Part shown: positions 8,049-14,952 of the stretch, one piece after another
Position numbering within the stretch: position 1 is the first letter of the stretch
How the letters are laid out: the number at the start of each line of letters is the position of its first letter
Origin: a virus
Length of the DNA: 21,203 nucleotides
Reading direction: 5' to 3' (one strand)
Virus record (IMG/VR): IMGVR_UViG_3300007512_001563
Coordinates: 1-21,203 of that record
Translations under genes and position numbers: made by a program
Notes under the pieces: generated by a model
Database searches by the model: none
Told to the model about the DNA's origin: nothing
What the model saw: the letters and a program-made list of their open reading frames with translations, nothing else

Positions 8049-8361
8049 GATTATAATGGCGAGCATTGCATTGCTGACGAGTGCTTGCACCGTACATGCG
8101 CATCCTCACACAGCCCCGCCACCGGCAGCAGTCCATCGCCCACCGCCCCCACGCCCAGCACCCCAAGCACACCCTCAACCAGTTAAGGTTAAAGCCTGGG
8201 TTTGGGTTCAAGGCCATTACAACCCCCGAGGCGTTTGGATTCATGGGTCATGGGAATTGCGTACCGTACCTCGTCATATGATTAATCGACATCCGCATAC
8301 TTACGTGCGCCATGTCCGAGGCCGCGGCCGACCGGCACCACCTCCACGCAGATATCGTTAA
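8041..8361 (+). CDS. Small exported proline-rich WXXGXW protein, possible lipoprotein
   Basis: The 106-residue protein starts at ATG 8041 with a CAGGAGA site just upstream; longer in-frame readings would run back inside recA. It has a typical signal peptide (MNKIIMASIALLTSA, then C15). LLTSAC can act as a lipobox, or cleavage could follow VHA at 20. A Pro/His-rich linker (about 21-50) leads to two aromatic repeats, WVQGHY and WIHGSW, the WXXGXW type of small bacterial periplasmic proteins, then a basic His/Arg-rich tail. It overlaps recA by 8 bases (ATGAATAA). An exported protein inside a replication operon is out of place. A role at the host envelope, such as superinfection exclusion, is a guess from context. 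Confidence 0.65.
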   Translation: MNKIIMASIALLTSACTVHAHPHTAPPPAAVHRPPPPRPAPQAHPQPVKVKAWVWVQGHYNPRGVWIHGSWELRTVPRHMINRHPHTYVRHVRGRGRPAPPPRRYR

Positions 8362-8368
8362 AAACTGC

Positions 8369-8397
8369 TTGACATTGAGGCCCTGCTATGTTATATT
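8369..8397 (+). promoter_or_regulatory. Strong extended -10 promoter for the flap nuclease gene
   Basis: TTGACA at 8369-8374, a 17-base spacer, and TATATT at 8392-8397 with a TGT directly before it. Transcription would start near 8404, about 20 bases before the nuclease ATG. The -10 lies inside the left arm of the hairpin at 8380-8415. Confidence 0.75.
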
Positions 8398-8419
8398 ATA
8401 TATAACAGGCGGGGCTTTT
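8380..8419 (+). terminator. Terminator-like hairpin overlapping a promoter and a ribosome site
   Basis: The outer stem pairs GCCCTGC (8380-8386) with GCGGGGC (8409-8415), with one G-U pair. The inner stem pairs TGTTATAT (8389-8396) with ATATAACA (8400-8407) around a 3-base loop. TTTT follows at 8416-8419. The right arm contains the GGCGGGG ribosome site of the flap nuclease. RNA that reads through from recA can fold the whole hairpin, while RNA started at the local promoter (near 8404) lacks the left arm. Confidence 0.55.
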
Positions 8420-8422
8420 GCT

Positions 8423-9394
8423 ATGAAACGAGTATTGATCGTAGATGCGTTGAATGCGTATCTTAGGGCCTACATTGTAGACCCATCTATTTCCTCTAAC
8501 GGGGATCCTATCGGAGGATTAAAGGGATTCATTAAGATCCTTCAACGACATGTCCGAGAGACAAAGCCAGATCAGATCATAGTAGTGTGGGATGGTCCTA
8601 ACGGATCACGAAAGCGCAAGAGTATCGACAAAAACTATAAGGCAGGCAGAAAGCCGATTCGATTAAATCGCGCATTCCACAACCTTACTGATGACGAAGA
8701 GTTGCACAACAAAATGTGGCAGCAAAGTCGCGTCATTGAATATATGAACAACATGCCTATCGTTCAGTTTATGATTCCAGAGATCGAAGCGGATGATGTG
8801 ATTGCATATATTACACAGATGGATTACTATAAGGGATGGCAAAAAATTATTATCTCTAATGACCGCGATTTCATGCAGGTGTGTGATGAGGAGACTGTAT
8901 TGTTGCGTCCCACCAAAAACGAATTACTTAACAAGAAACGAATCATTGAACAAACTGGAGTCCATCCGACCAACATGGCTCTCGCTAGAGCTATTGTAGG
9001 AGACACCTCCGACAATCTTCCAGGCATTAAAGGCGCCGGCTTTGCGACTGTGAGTAAAAGATTAAACTTTCTAAGCGACAGTAAATCTTATACCATTGAT
9101 GAAGTGGTAGATTTCTGTGAGAATACGAAAAGTACGCTCAAGTTTTTTACCAATATCGCGGAGAACAAGAAGCTCATCGAACATAACTATCGCCTGATGC
9201 AATTGTATGCTCCACAGATGTCTTTTCAGTCTAAAGCACACGTCAAAGAATCAATCGAAAATTTTGAGTGCGACTTTAACAAGACCGAGATTATTGGGAT
9301 GATGCGCGATGATGGTTTTGGTGAATTAAATTGGGAAGATTTGAGAACATCGTTAAACAAAATCGCGAGGGAATGTCTTGACAATCCAAGCTAA
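8423..9394 (+). CDS. 5'-3' exonuclease / flap endonuclease (T4 RNase H-like)
   Basis: Removes RNA primers and 5' flaps during lagging-strand processing. The 323-residue protein has the metal-binding acids of the FEN family in order: D8 in IVDALNAY; D57 in VWDGPNG followed by the basic KRKSIDKNYKAGR arch segment; E120-D125 in PEIEADD; D147 and D149 in SNDRDF; and D194 and D197 in VGDTSDNLPGIKGAG, the helix-hairpin-helix region. The length fits T4 RNase H (about 305 residues) and shows no fused polymerase. The start at ATG 8423 follows a GGCGGGG site; an upstream in-frame start would lie inside the preceding gene and the promoter. Own promoter and hairpin lie directly upstream. It could supply the 5' nuclease missing from the short PolA. 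Confidence 0.9.
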   Translation: MKRVLIVDALNAYLRAYIVDPSISSNGDPIGGLKGFIKILQRHVRETKPDQIIVVWDGPNGSRKRKSIDKNYKAGRKPIRLNRAFHNLTDDEELHNKMWQQSRVIEYMNNMPIVQFMIPEIEADDVIAYITQMDYYKGWQKIIISNDRDFMQVCDEETVLLRPTKNELLNKKRIIEQTGVHPTNMALARAIVGDTSDNLPGIKGAGFATVSKRLNFLSDSKSYTIDEVVDFCENTKSTLKFFTNIAENKKLIEHNYRLMQLYAPQMSFQSKAHVKESIENFECDFNKTEIIGMMRDDGFGELNWEDLRTSLNKIARECLDNPS

Positions 9395-9411
9395 ATTTAG
9401 TCGATTTTTAA

Positions 9412-9439
9412 TTGACTTTAGCTCCAGCCATGTTATATA
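9412..9439 (+). promoter_or_regulatory. Extended -10 promoter for the helicase gene
   Basis: TTGACT at 9412-9417, a 16-base spacer, and TATATA at 9434-9439 with TGT before it. It lies in the 70-base gap upstream of the helicase, 25 bases before the start codon, and is followed by a TAAGAGGG ribosome site at 9453-9460. The -10 context (ATGTTATAT) is the same as at 8388. Confidence 0.65.
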
Positions 9440-9464
9440 TATAGTACACAGTTAAGAGGGATTT

Positions 9465-10841
9465 ATGCTATCTAAAAATGCACACTTTGGAAGGTATGGA
9501 AAGGCCTTCCAAGAGGGCTTAGTGCAGTTGATTTTTGAAGACCGGCCTTTCGCCGATCAAATCACCGAAGTGTTAGATACTCAGTTTTTAGAGCTAGAAT
9601 ATCTTAGGGTTTTTGTTAATAAGATTACCGACTATCGCGATAAGTATAATACTCATCCTTCTGTAGAGGCGATGATTACTATTCTGCGTACTGAGCTAGA
9701 CAACGATGATGAGGTAACGCAAAATCAAGTTAGAGAATATTTTGCTCGCATTCATGCGCAGGAGCTTACAGATACAGAATACATTAAAGATGTCTCCTTG
9801 GAATTTTGTCGCAAACAGAATCTTAAAGAAGCCATGATGCATTCGGTAGGACTTCTTCAGAATTGTTCTTTCGATGAGATCTCTACGGTCATTAATGATG
9901 CGCTCAAGCTTGGATCTGACAACAATTTTGGATATGATTATGTTGCTGATTTTGAAATAAGATTTCAACCTAAGCACCGCAAGCCGGTATCCACAGGATG
10001 GACAGAAATTGATGCTCTTTGTGGTGGAGGCCTGGGTAAAGGGGAACTCGGAGTGGTGATTGCCCCTACGGGCGCGGGCAAATCAATGGCCCTGGTTCAC
10101 TTGGGAACGCAGGCGCTCAAGCAAGAGAAGACGGTTATCCACTATACTCTTGAGCTACAAGATACAGTCATTGCTAATCGTTATGACAGTTGTTTGACTG
10201 GCTACCCTCTTTCTGATATTATTACTTTTAAGCAAGAAGTGTACGAGGCGATCAAAGATATTGACGGCTCTCTTATTGTTAAAGAGTACCCCACCAAGTC
10301 GGCTACCACCAACACCATCCGCTCCCACTTGTCTCGCTTGATTAAGCGGGGCATTAATCCTGGGCTTGTGATTGTGGACTACGCAGATCTTTTAAAGCCC
10401 GTTACCGTAAGAAAAGAGAAGAGAAACGAACTCGAATCTATTTATGAGGAGCTTCGTGCTTTATCTACTGAGTTCAAATGCCCTATTTGGACCGCATCCC
10501 AAACAAATCGTTCTGGCTTAAACGCAGAAGTGATTACGATGGAGCAAATCTCCGAAGCCTTTAACAAGTGTTTCGTGGCAGACTTTATTTTTTCTGTCTC
10601 GCGCACCATTGAAGACAAACAAAACAACCAAGGAAAGATTTTTATTGCTAAGAATAGGAACGGTCCGGATGGGATCATCTATCCTATCTTTATGGATACG
10701 TCGTATGTAAAGATTAAAATCCTTCCCAAGGCGCCGATGCCTAATGGTGTTAGTTCAATTGCAACCACACCAGTAGCACTCGGAACCAAACAACAACAAG
10801 AATTATTGCGAGAGAAATACTCCAAACTAAAAAGGAAATAA
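9465..10841 (+). CDS. Replicative DNA helicase (DnaB / T4 gp41-like)
   Basis: Hexameric 5'-3' helicase that unwinds the fork. The 458 residues divide into an N-terminal helical domain (about 1-160) and a RecA-fold motor. Walker A is APTGAGKS (200-207), the catalytic-glutamate region is HYTLE (E230), Walker B is LVIVDYADLL (301-310), the sensor glutamine is in TASQTNR (Q346), and the arginine-finger region is KNRNGPDG (396-403). The length fits gp41/DnaB. The basic C-terminal tail (LREKYSKLKRK) may contact partners. No primase gene is visible in this window and the helicase has no fused primase domain. Five bases separate it from the reductase gene. It has its own promoter. Confidence 0.92.
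   Translation: MLSKNAHFGRYGKAFQEGLVQLIFEDRPFADQITEVLDTQFLELEYLRVFVNKITDYRDKYNTHPSVEAMITILRTELDNDDEVTQNQVREYFARIHAQELTDTEYIKDVSLEFCRKQNLKEAMMHSVGLLQNCSFDEISTVINDALKLGSDNNFGYDYVADFEIRFQPKHRKPVSTGWTEIDALCGGGLGKGELGVVIAPTGAGKSMALVHLGTQALKQEKTVIHYTLELQDTVIANRYDSCLTGYPLSDIITFKQEVYEAIKDIDGSLIVKEYPTKSATTNTIRSHLSRLIKRGINPGLVIVDYADLLKPVTVRKEKRNELESIYEELRALSTEFKCPIWTASQTNRSGLNAEVITMEQISEAFNKCFVADFIFSVSRTIEDKQNNQGKIFIAKNRNGPDGIIYPIFMDTSYVKIKILPKAPMPNGVSSIATTPVALGTKQQQELLREKYSKLKRK
10194..10222 (+). promoter_or_regulatory. Candidate promoter inside the helicase gene
   Basis: TTGACT at 10194-10199, a 17-base spacer, and TATTAT at 10217-10222 preceded by TGA. It would add transcripts for the ribonucleotide reductase about 620 bases downstream. 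It is inside a coding region, so chance cannot be excluded. Confidence 0.35.
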
Positions 10842-10846
10842 GCAGC

Positions 10847-12814
10847 ATGAGAACATTAGACAACATTCGTAGATTCAGATTATCCGACACCTTCTTGGAG
10901 CCTTATAAAATTAAAGAAGTTCCCTGGGGTCCGTTGGGATATGTCACCTTTAAGCGCACGTACTCGCGTCGTCTTAGCGAATTCGATTCTGATGCCACAG
11001 GATCCGAGGAGTGGTGGCAGACATGTAAACGTGTCATTGAAGGAATGTTTGATATGCAGAAGGCCCATGTGTTCCACCTAGGTCTCGAATGGAATGATGC
11101 AAAGGCCCAACGTACAGCCAAAGAAGCCTATGATCGTTTGTTCAACCTCAAGTGGACACCCCCTGGCCGCGGCTTGTGGATGATGGGTACGAAGTTTGTA
11201 GAAGAAAGAACCGCCGCAGGATTATTTAATTGTGCTTTTCGATCCACTAAAGATTTGTCCACCAAGGGGGGATATTTGTTTGCATGGATGATGGATGCTT
11301 TGATGTTGGGGATTGGAGTAGGGTTTGATACCGAAGGCGCCGGCACCCTAACTATTAAAGAGCCCCAGTATACCAACGACACTCTCGTTATTGATGACTC
11401 TCGGGAAGGATGGGTAGATTCTGTACACCTTCTTTTAGATGGCTTTTTCTTTGGAGGAAAGGTGCCTAAGTTTGATTATTCTATTATTCGTGCCGAGGGA
11501 GCACCCATTCATGGGTTTGGTGGTACATCGAGTGGAGCAGGCCCGCTTAAAGAGTTGCATAAGAATTTAATTGCTCTCTATGGAGAGCGCTTGGATGAGA
11601 CTATCACATCCGTAGATATTGTAGATACTGAAAATCTTATTGGTCGCTGTGTGGTGGCTGGTAATGTGCGGCGCTCCGCTGCGTTGGCTATGGGGCGCCA
11701 CGATGATAAACATTATCTCGAAATGAAAAACGATGATGAAAGGCTGTACCACCACAGGTGGGGCTCCAACAACTCCTTTAATGCGGTCGTGGGAATGGAC
11801 TATGCATGGCATGCCCAGCAGAGCCAGAAGAAAGGAGAGCCGGGGTACATTTGGTTAGAAAATGCGCGCACTCGTGGGCGCTTTAAGGATGGCGTGCGTT
11901 TAGACGATGTTAGTGTCGCCGGTTTCAATCCGTGCGTGGAGCAGCAGCTAGAAGACGCAGAGCTTTGTTGTCTTGTAGAGACTTTCCCTGCCAAGCATGA
12001 AAATCTCGATGATTATTTGAGAACATTAAAGATCGCCTACCTCTATGGCAAGACAATTACTCTTTCCAACACTCACTGGCCCGAAACAAACGCCAAGATG
12101 CTTAAGAACCGACGTATTGGATTGTCCCAGTCGGGCGTTGTCCAGGCCTTCACTAAGCATGGCCGCCGCCAGATGTATCAATGGAGCGACACGGCCTACC
12201 AGACTATTAATGAACTAGATGAAGAATATTCTAACTGGCTATGCATTCCGAAATCTGTACGCACCACATCCATTAAGCCCTCGGGGACGGTCTCGCTTCT
12301 TAATGGATCAACTCCAGGTATTCATTTTCCGGAAGCCGAATATTATATTCGCCGTATTCGTTTCTCTCAAGACTCTAAAATTCTTGACACACTTAAGAAG
12401 TCAGGCTATAATGTAGAAAAGGATAAGTATTCTCCGCGCACGATGGTGGTAGAGTTTCCTGTATACGAACGCCACTTTACTAAAGGAAAACAAGACGTGG
12501 GAATGTGGGAGCAACTAGAAATCGCCGCGCAGTATCAACACTACTGGGCAGACAATTCGGTTTCCATTACAGTGACTTTCAAAGAAGAAGAGGCGTCCCA
12601 AATTAAAGATGCTCTCGAAATGTATGAAACGCGCTTGAAGGCTGTCTCTTTCCTCAAGTATGAGGAAACAGGGTATGAACAGGCCCCCTATGAGGCTATT
12701 AGCCAAGAGACTTATGAAAAAATGATAAGTGCCATCACTCCGATTAGTCGCATTCATGACGAACAGGGTGGAAACGGCACCAAATTCTGTACAAATGACA
12801 CATGCACAATTTAG
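10847..12814 (+). CDS. nrdJ: Adenosylcobalamin-dependent class II ribonucleotide reductase, monomeric RTPR type
   Basis: Reduces ribonucleotides, probably triphosphates, to deoxyribonucleotides using a cobalamin-generated thiyl radical, without needing oxygen. Key residues are C129 in GLFNCAF (half of the redox pair), C363 and E365 in FNPCVEQQLE (thiyl radical site), and C374 in ELCCLVE (the other redox cysteine). IKPSGTVSLL and PGIHF also match the active site. The C-terminus CTNDTC (C648 and C653) is the thioredoxin-reducible cysteine pair. The 655 residues compare with 739 in the Lactobacillus enzyme; no ATP cone is evident. It follows the helicase after 5 bases and feeds the replisome. 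B12 must come from the host. The ribosome site is AAGGAA at 10831-10836. Confidence 0.9.
   Translation: MRTLDNIRRFRLSDTFLEPYKIKEVPWGPLGYVTFKRTYSRRLSEFDSDATGSEEWWQTCKRVIEGMFDMQKAHVFHLGLEWNDAKAQRTAKEAYDRLFNLKWTPPGRGLWMMGTKFVEERTAAGLFNCAFRSTKDLSTKGGYLFAWMMDALMLGIGVGFDTEGAGTLTIKEPQYTNDTLVIDDSREGWVDSVHLLLDGFFFGGKVPKFDYSIIRAEGAPIHGFGGTSSGAGPLKELHKNLIALYGERLDETITSVDIVDTENLIGRCVVAGNVRRSAALAMGRHDDKHYLEMKNDDERLYHHRWGSNNSFNAVVGMDYAWHAQQSQKKGEPGYIWLENARTRGRFKDGVRLDDVSVAGFNPCVEQQLEDAELCCLVETFPAKHENLDDYLRTLKIAYLYGKTITLSNTHWPETNAKMLKNRRIGLSQSGVVQAFTKHGRRQMYQWSDTAYQTINELDEEYSNWLCIPKSVRTTSIKPSGTVSLLNGSTPGIHFPEAEYYIRRIRFSQDSKILDTLKKSGYNVEKDKYSPRTMVVEFPVYERHFTKGKQDVGMWEQLEIAAQYQHYWADNSVSITVTFKEEEASQIKDALEMYETRLKAVSFLKYEETGYEQAPYEAISQETYEKMISAITPISRIHDEQGGNGTKFCTNDTCTI
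12384..12412 (+). promoter_or_regulatory. Perfect-consensus sigma-70 promoter inside nrdJ
   Basis: TTGACA at 12384-12389, exactly 17 bases, then TATAAT at 12407-12412. No TGN is present. It lies 412 bases upstream of the groES-like start and could drive the groES-endolysin segment. It is intragenic, but a full 12-base consensus at ideal spacing is unlikely by chance in 21 kb. Confidence 0.5.
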
Positions 12815-12820
12815 GAGGTG
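12813..12820 (+). promoter_or_regulatory. Near-perfect Shine-Dalgarno deciding a TTG start
   Basis: AGGAGGTG at 12813-12820 overlaps the nrdJ stop codon and stands just upstream of the TTG at 12825. It is the best ribosome site in the window and supports the non-ATG start of the co-chaperonin. Confidence 0.75.
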
Positions 12821-12824
12821 ATAT

Positions 12825-13109
12825 TTGTTTAACCCAGTGAATCGATATGTTTCCATTCGACTCCCCGCACCCCCCGAGAACATGACTGAAAGTGGTATCA
12901 TGTTGCCGGCCGACTTTAAGCCCAAAGAAGAGCGTTATATTACAGCGGAAATTATTAGTTGGGCTAGCGATGTACGCTTCAAGGAAAATCTAGAAGTGGG
13001 GAGCCAAATCGTAGTAGATAAAACAATGGTTGAGGAAATTAATATTAAAAACCAGACGATTAATGTTGTGTTAGATAATTATATTATAGGAATTGTCGGG
13101 AAAGAATAG
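12825..13109 (+). CDS. GroES / T4 gp31-like co-chaperonin
   Basis: A lid for the host GroEL cage, used by phages to fold large virion proteins. The 94-residue product starts VNRYVSIRLP, matching the first GroES strand. A flexible loop follows, PPENMTESGIMLP (about 16-28), equivalent to the GroEL-binding mobile loop that ends in a hydrophobic Gly-Ile-X-Leu tripeptide. After that come TAEIISWA and LEVGSQIVVDK, like the GroES V-G-D-x-V strand, and a last strand NYIIGIV. The length is that of GroES (97) rather than the slightly longer gp31 (111). It uses TTG as start, supported by AGGAGGTG. It directly follows the reductase gene. Confidence 0.75.
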   Translation: MFNPVNRYVSIRLPAPPENMTESGIMLPADFKPKEERYITAEIISWASDVRFKENLEVGSQIVVDKTMVEEINIKNQTINVVLDNYIIGIVGKE

Positions 13110-13124
13110 CGAGGTCGGAATGGG

Positions 13125-14081
13125 ATGCCAATCGATAAAAACTTTTATAATGAATCGTCTGCAGCTAATTTAGGCTGGGATCCAACATGGTTTGGTGAGA
13201 AATTTTATGATGATAAGTTGATCAGAGCAGTGAAGAAGTGGCAACGTGATCATTCTCTTACTCCCGATGGTCTCGTAGGGCCCATGACTTTTCGTCGCAT
13301 TTGGACCGAGCGTCAAGTAGACATTGATGAACACAAGCCCGACACCCCTACTTATTCCAATTATATCGTTTTTAATGGCAACTTTATTCCTATTGAGTGG
13401 GACAAGGTAGTGCTTTGGTCGGAGAGCGGTGGCCTTAAAGCAAATCCAGGAACACACTATGATTACAGCGGCCGGCCAGCACGCGCCATTCGCTACTTTG
13501 TAAATCACTGGGACGTGTGCCTCAGTTCCGCCTCCTGTCAAAAAGTTTTAAACAATCGCGGTATTTCGGTGCACTTTCTCATCGATAATGATGGAACAAT
13601 CTACCAAACCATTGATATGCAGCATGGCTGCTGGCACGCAGGCAGCGAGCGCGCAAATCGTGCTTCGGTGGGAGTGGAAATTTCAAATGCATATTATCCT
13701 AAATATCAAGAGTGGTATGTAAGAAACGGTCATGGAGAGAGGCCCATCTTAGAAGGGGTACGGTGCCAAAGCCAGGAACTCGAATCTTTTTTGGGGTTCT
13801 ATCCGGTACAAATCCGAGCGCTCAAACAATTGTGGAAAGCTATTCATAATGGCTTAGACATTCCCTATGCGGCCCCCCTCAATCAATTTGGTAATACCGA
13901 CAACAACTATGCCCAGCATGTGAAGTACGGAGATTTCAAAGGCTTTGCCAGTCACTATCATGTGTCCAAAACCAAGAAAGACTGCGCGGGACTAGACATT
14001 AAAGCGCTTCTAGAAGAAGTAGAAGAAGAGGAGGCTAGTGGATACAGTAGCGCGAGCGAAGTCTGCGCAGATGATTCATGA
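13125..14081 (+). CDS. Endolysin: peptidoglycan-binding domain plus zinc N-acetylmuramoyl-L-alanine amidase
   Basis: Cuts the bond between muramic acid and the peptide stem to lyse the host. Residues about 28-60 (KLIRAVKKWQRDHSL, then PDGLVGPMTF) form a type 1 peptidoglycan-binding domain at the N-terminus. The amidase_2/PGRP-type domain covers about 120-290, with zinc ligands H128 (FVNHWD), H279 (SHYHV) and C287 (KKDC). The 8-residue H-C spacing matches T7 lysozyme. VGVEIS (E185) and HFLIDNDGTIYQ are also family features. No signal peptide is seen, so a holin from elsewhere is probably needed. The tail (EEVEEEE, then Ser-rich) is very acidic. An endolysin among replication genes is unusual. 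It ends overlapping the next gene. Confidence 0.88.
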   Translation: MPIDKNFYNESSAANLGWDPTWFGEKFYDDKLIRAVKKWQRDHSLTPDGLVGPMTFRRIWTERQVDIDEHKPDTPTYSNYIVFNGNFIPIEWDKVVLWSESGGLKANPGTHYDYSGRPARAIRYFVNHWDVCLSSASCQKVLNNRGISVHFLIDNDGTIYQTIDMQHGCWHAGSERANRASVGVEISNAYYPKYQEWYVRNGHGERPILEGVRCQSQELESFLGFYPVQIRALKQLWKAIHNGLDIPYAAPLNQFGNTDNNYAQHVKYGDFKGFASHYHVSKTKKDCAGLDIKALLEEVEEEEASGYSSASEVCADDS

Positions 14082-14952
14082 GTATGAAGAGATAGTAATC
14101 GGGAGTACTCTAACGGCAGTTTTATACGCCTTCCATAATAAACTCCCCATTTTTTTTACCGATCCCGAGCCGCCCTTTCGGTTTGATTATCTGAACCCCG
14201 ACTTAGATATGTCCTGTATTCATTTGGATAACAGCGCACGCCGTCTCACCACTCACAACGGAAACATTAACGTTGCAGCTCCCAAAATGTTAGTGTGGGA
14301 GAGGTTATTATTTCTTACAGCACTCGCCGGCCGCGCCCCTCTGAGTACCCTCTGCGAGAGTTTGCGATACAACGGAGAAACCTTAGTCTGCTCTAATGAA
14401 TACTCAAAAATAGCCGAGATCAAATTTGAAAAGGCGTTTTATTTTGGTGACCCCCATTGCACAGGATTGGTAAAGCAAAAAAGAGTTGCCAACCCCCTAT
14501 ACATATGTTATGATTGGATAGCGTTCAATCGCGGAGGCAAGCATGAAATCGATTTCATTGAAACACCCGATGATTTTGTCAAACACATCTGGTTTTATCC
14601 TACAGATCGCATTGACGGGAATTCTCTGGTCAAGGATGCTTGTGTAGTCTCCCATCTCACTGAAGCCGAACTTTTAGAATTTGACCATAGTCAAACGATG
14701 GTACGCTTTAAAATGCTGGCTGAGATGGAGAGCCGAGGAATGAAAGGACTGTTTAATGGCTACTCGCCCACGGGTACCCCCAAATATTACAAATTTAGAA
14801 CGACTATCATTGGCCGCGAGAGAAGCCCGCAACTGGCACGCCCACAGCCATCAGTCGAAGCGGTCGAGGTGCCGGAGATTGATGAAGAAGATTTACTCCA
14901 GACTTTACCGTCAGCTTGCTTGGGATACAATAGATTTTTAGATAACTTATGA
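14071..14952 (+). CDS. Unknown protein, possible Rossmann-like N-terminus
   Basis: A 293-residue protein that I do not recognise. The start chosen is ATG 14071, 11 bases inside the endolysin gene; a GTG at 14038 would add 11 residues. The N-terminus EYEEIVIGSTLTAVLYAFH followed by a hydrophobic strand (LPIFFTD) resembles the first beta-alpha-beta of flavin- or nucleotide-binding proteins, but the glycine pattern is incomplete. The middle is rich in aromatic residues and cysteines (for example C46, C95, C106), and an acidic segment (VPEIDEEDLLQ) lies near the C-terminus. The stop overlaps the next start as ATGA, so this and the nucleotidyltransferase-like gene are translationally coupled and probably act together. 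Confidence 0.6.
   Translation: MIHEYEEIVIGSTLTAVLYAFHNKLPIFFTDPEPPFRFDYLNPDLDMSCIHLDNSARRLTTHNGNINVAAPKMLVWERLLFLTALAGRAPLSTLCESLRYNGETLVCSNEYSKIAEIKFEKAFYFGDPHCTGLVKQKRVANPLYICYDWIAFNRGGKHEIDFIETPDDFVKHIWFYPTDRIDGNSLVKDACVVSHLTEAELLEFDHSQTMVRFKMLAEMESRGMKGLFNGYSPTGTPKYYKFRTTIIGRERSPQLARPQPSVEAVEVPEIDEEDLLQTLPSACLGYNRFLDNL

Noticed and set aside
9379-9384. TTGACA just before the flap nuclease stop
   Set aside because: No -10-like hexamer at 15-19 bases; the nearest TAAATT is only 7 bases away.
9389-9423. Imperfect inverted repeat AGCTAAA / TTTAGCT at the end of the flap nuclease gene
   Set aside because: It has a bulge and an 11-base loop, is AT-rich, and has no T run after it. Too weak to call a terminator, although it overlaps the -35 at 9412.
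14038-14071. GTG at 14038 as start of the unknown gene
   Set aside because: It would deepen the overlap with the endolysin, and the conserved-looking sequence begins after the ATG at 14071. Kept only as an alternative.
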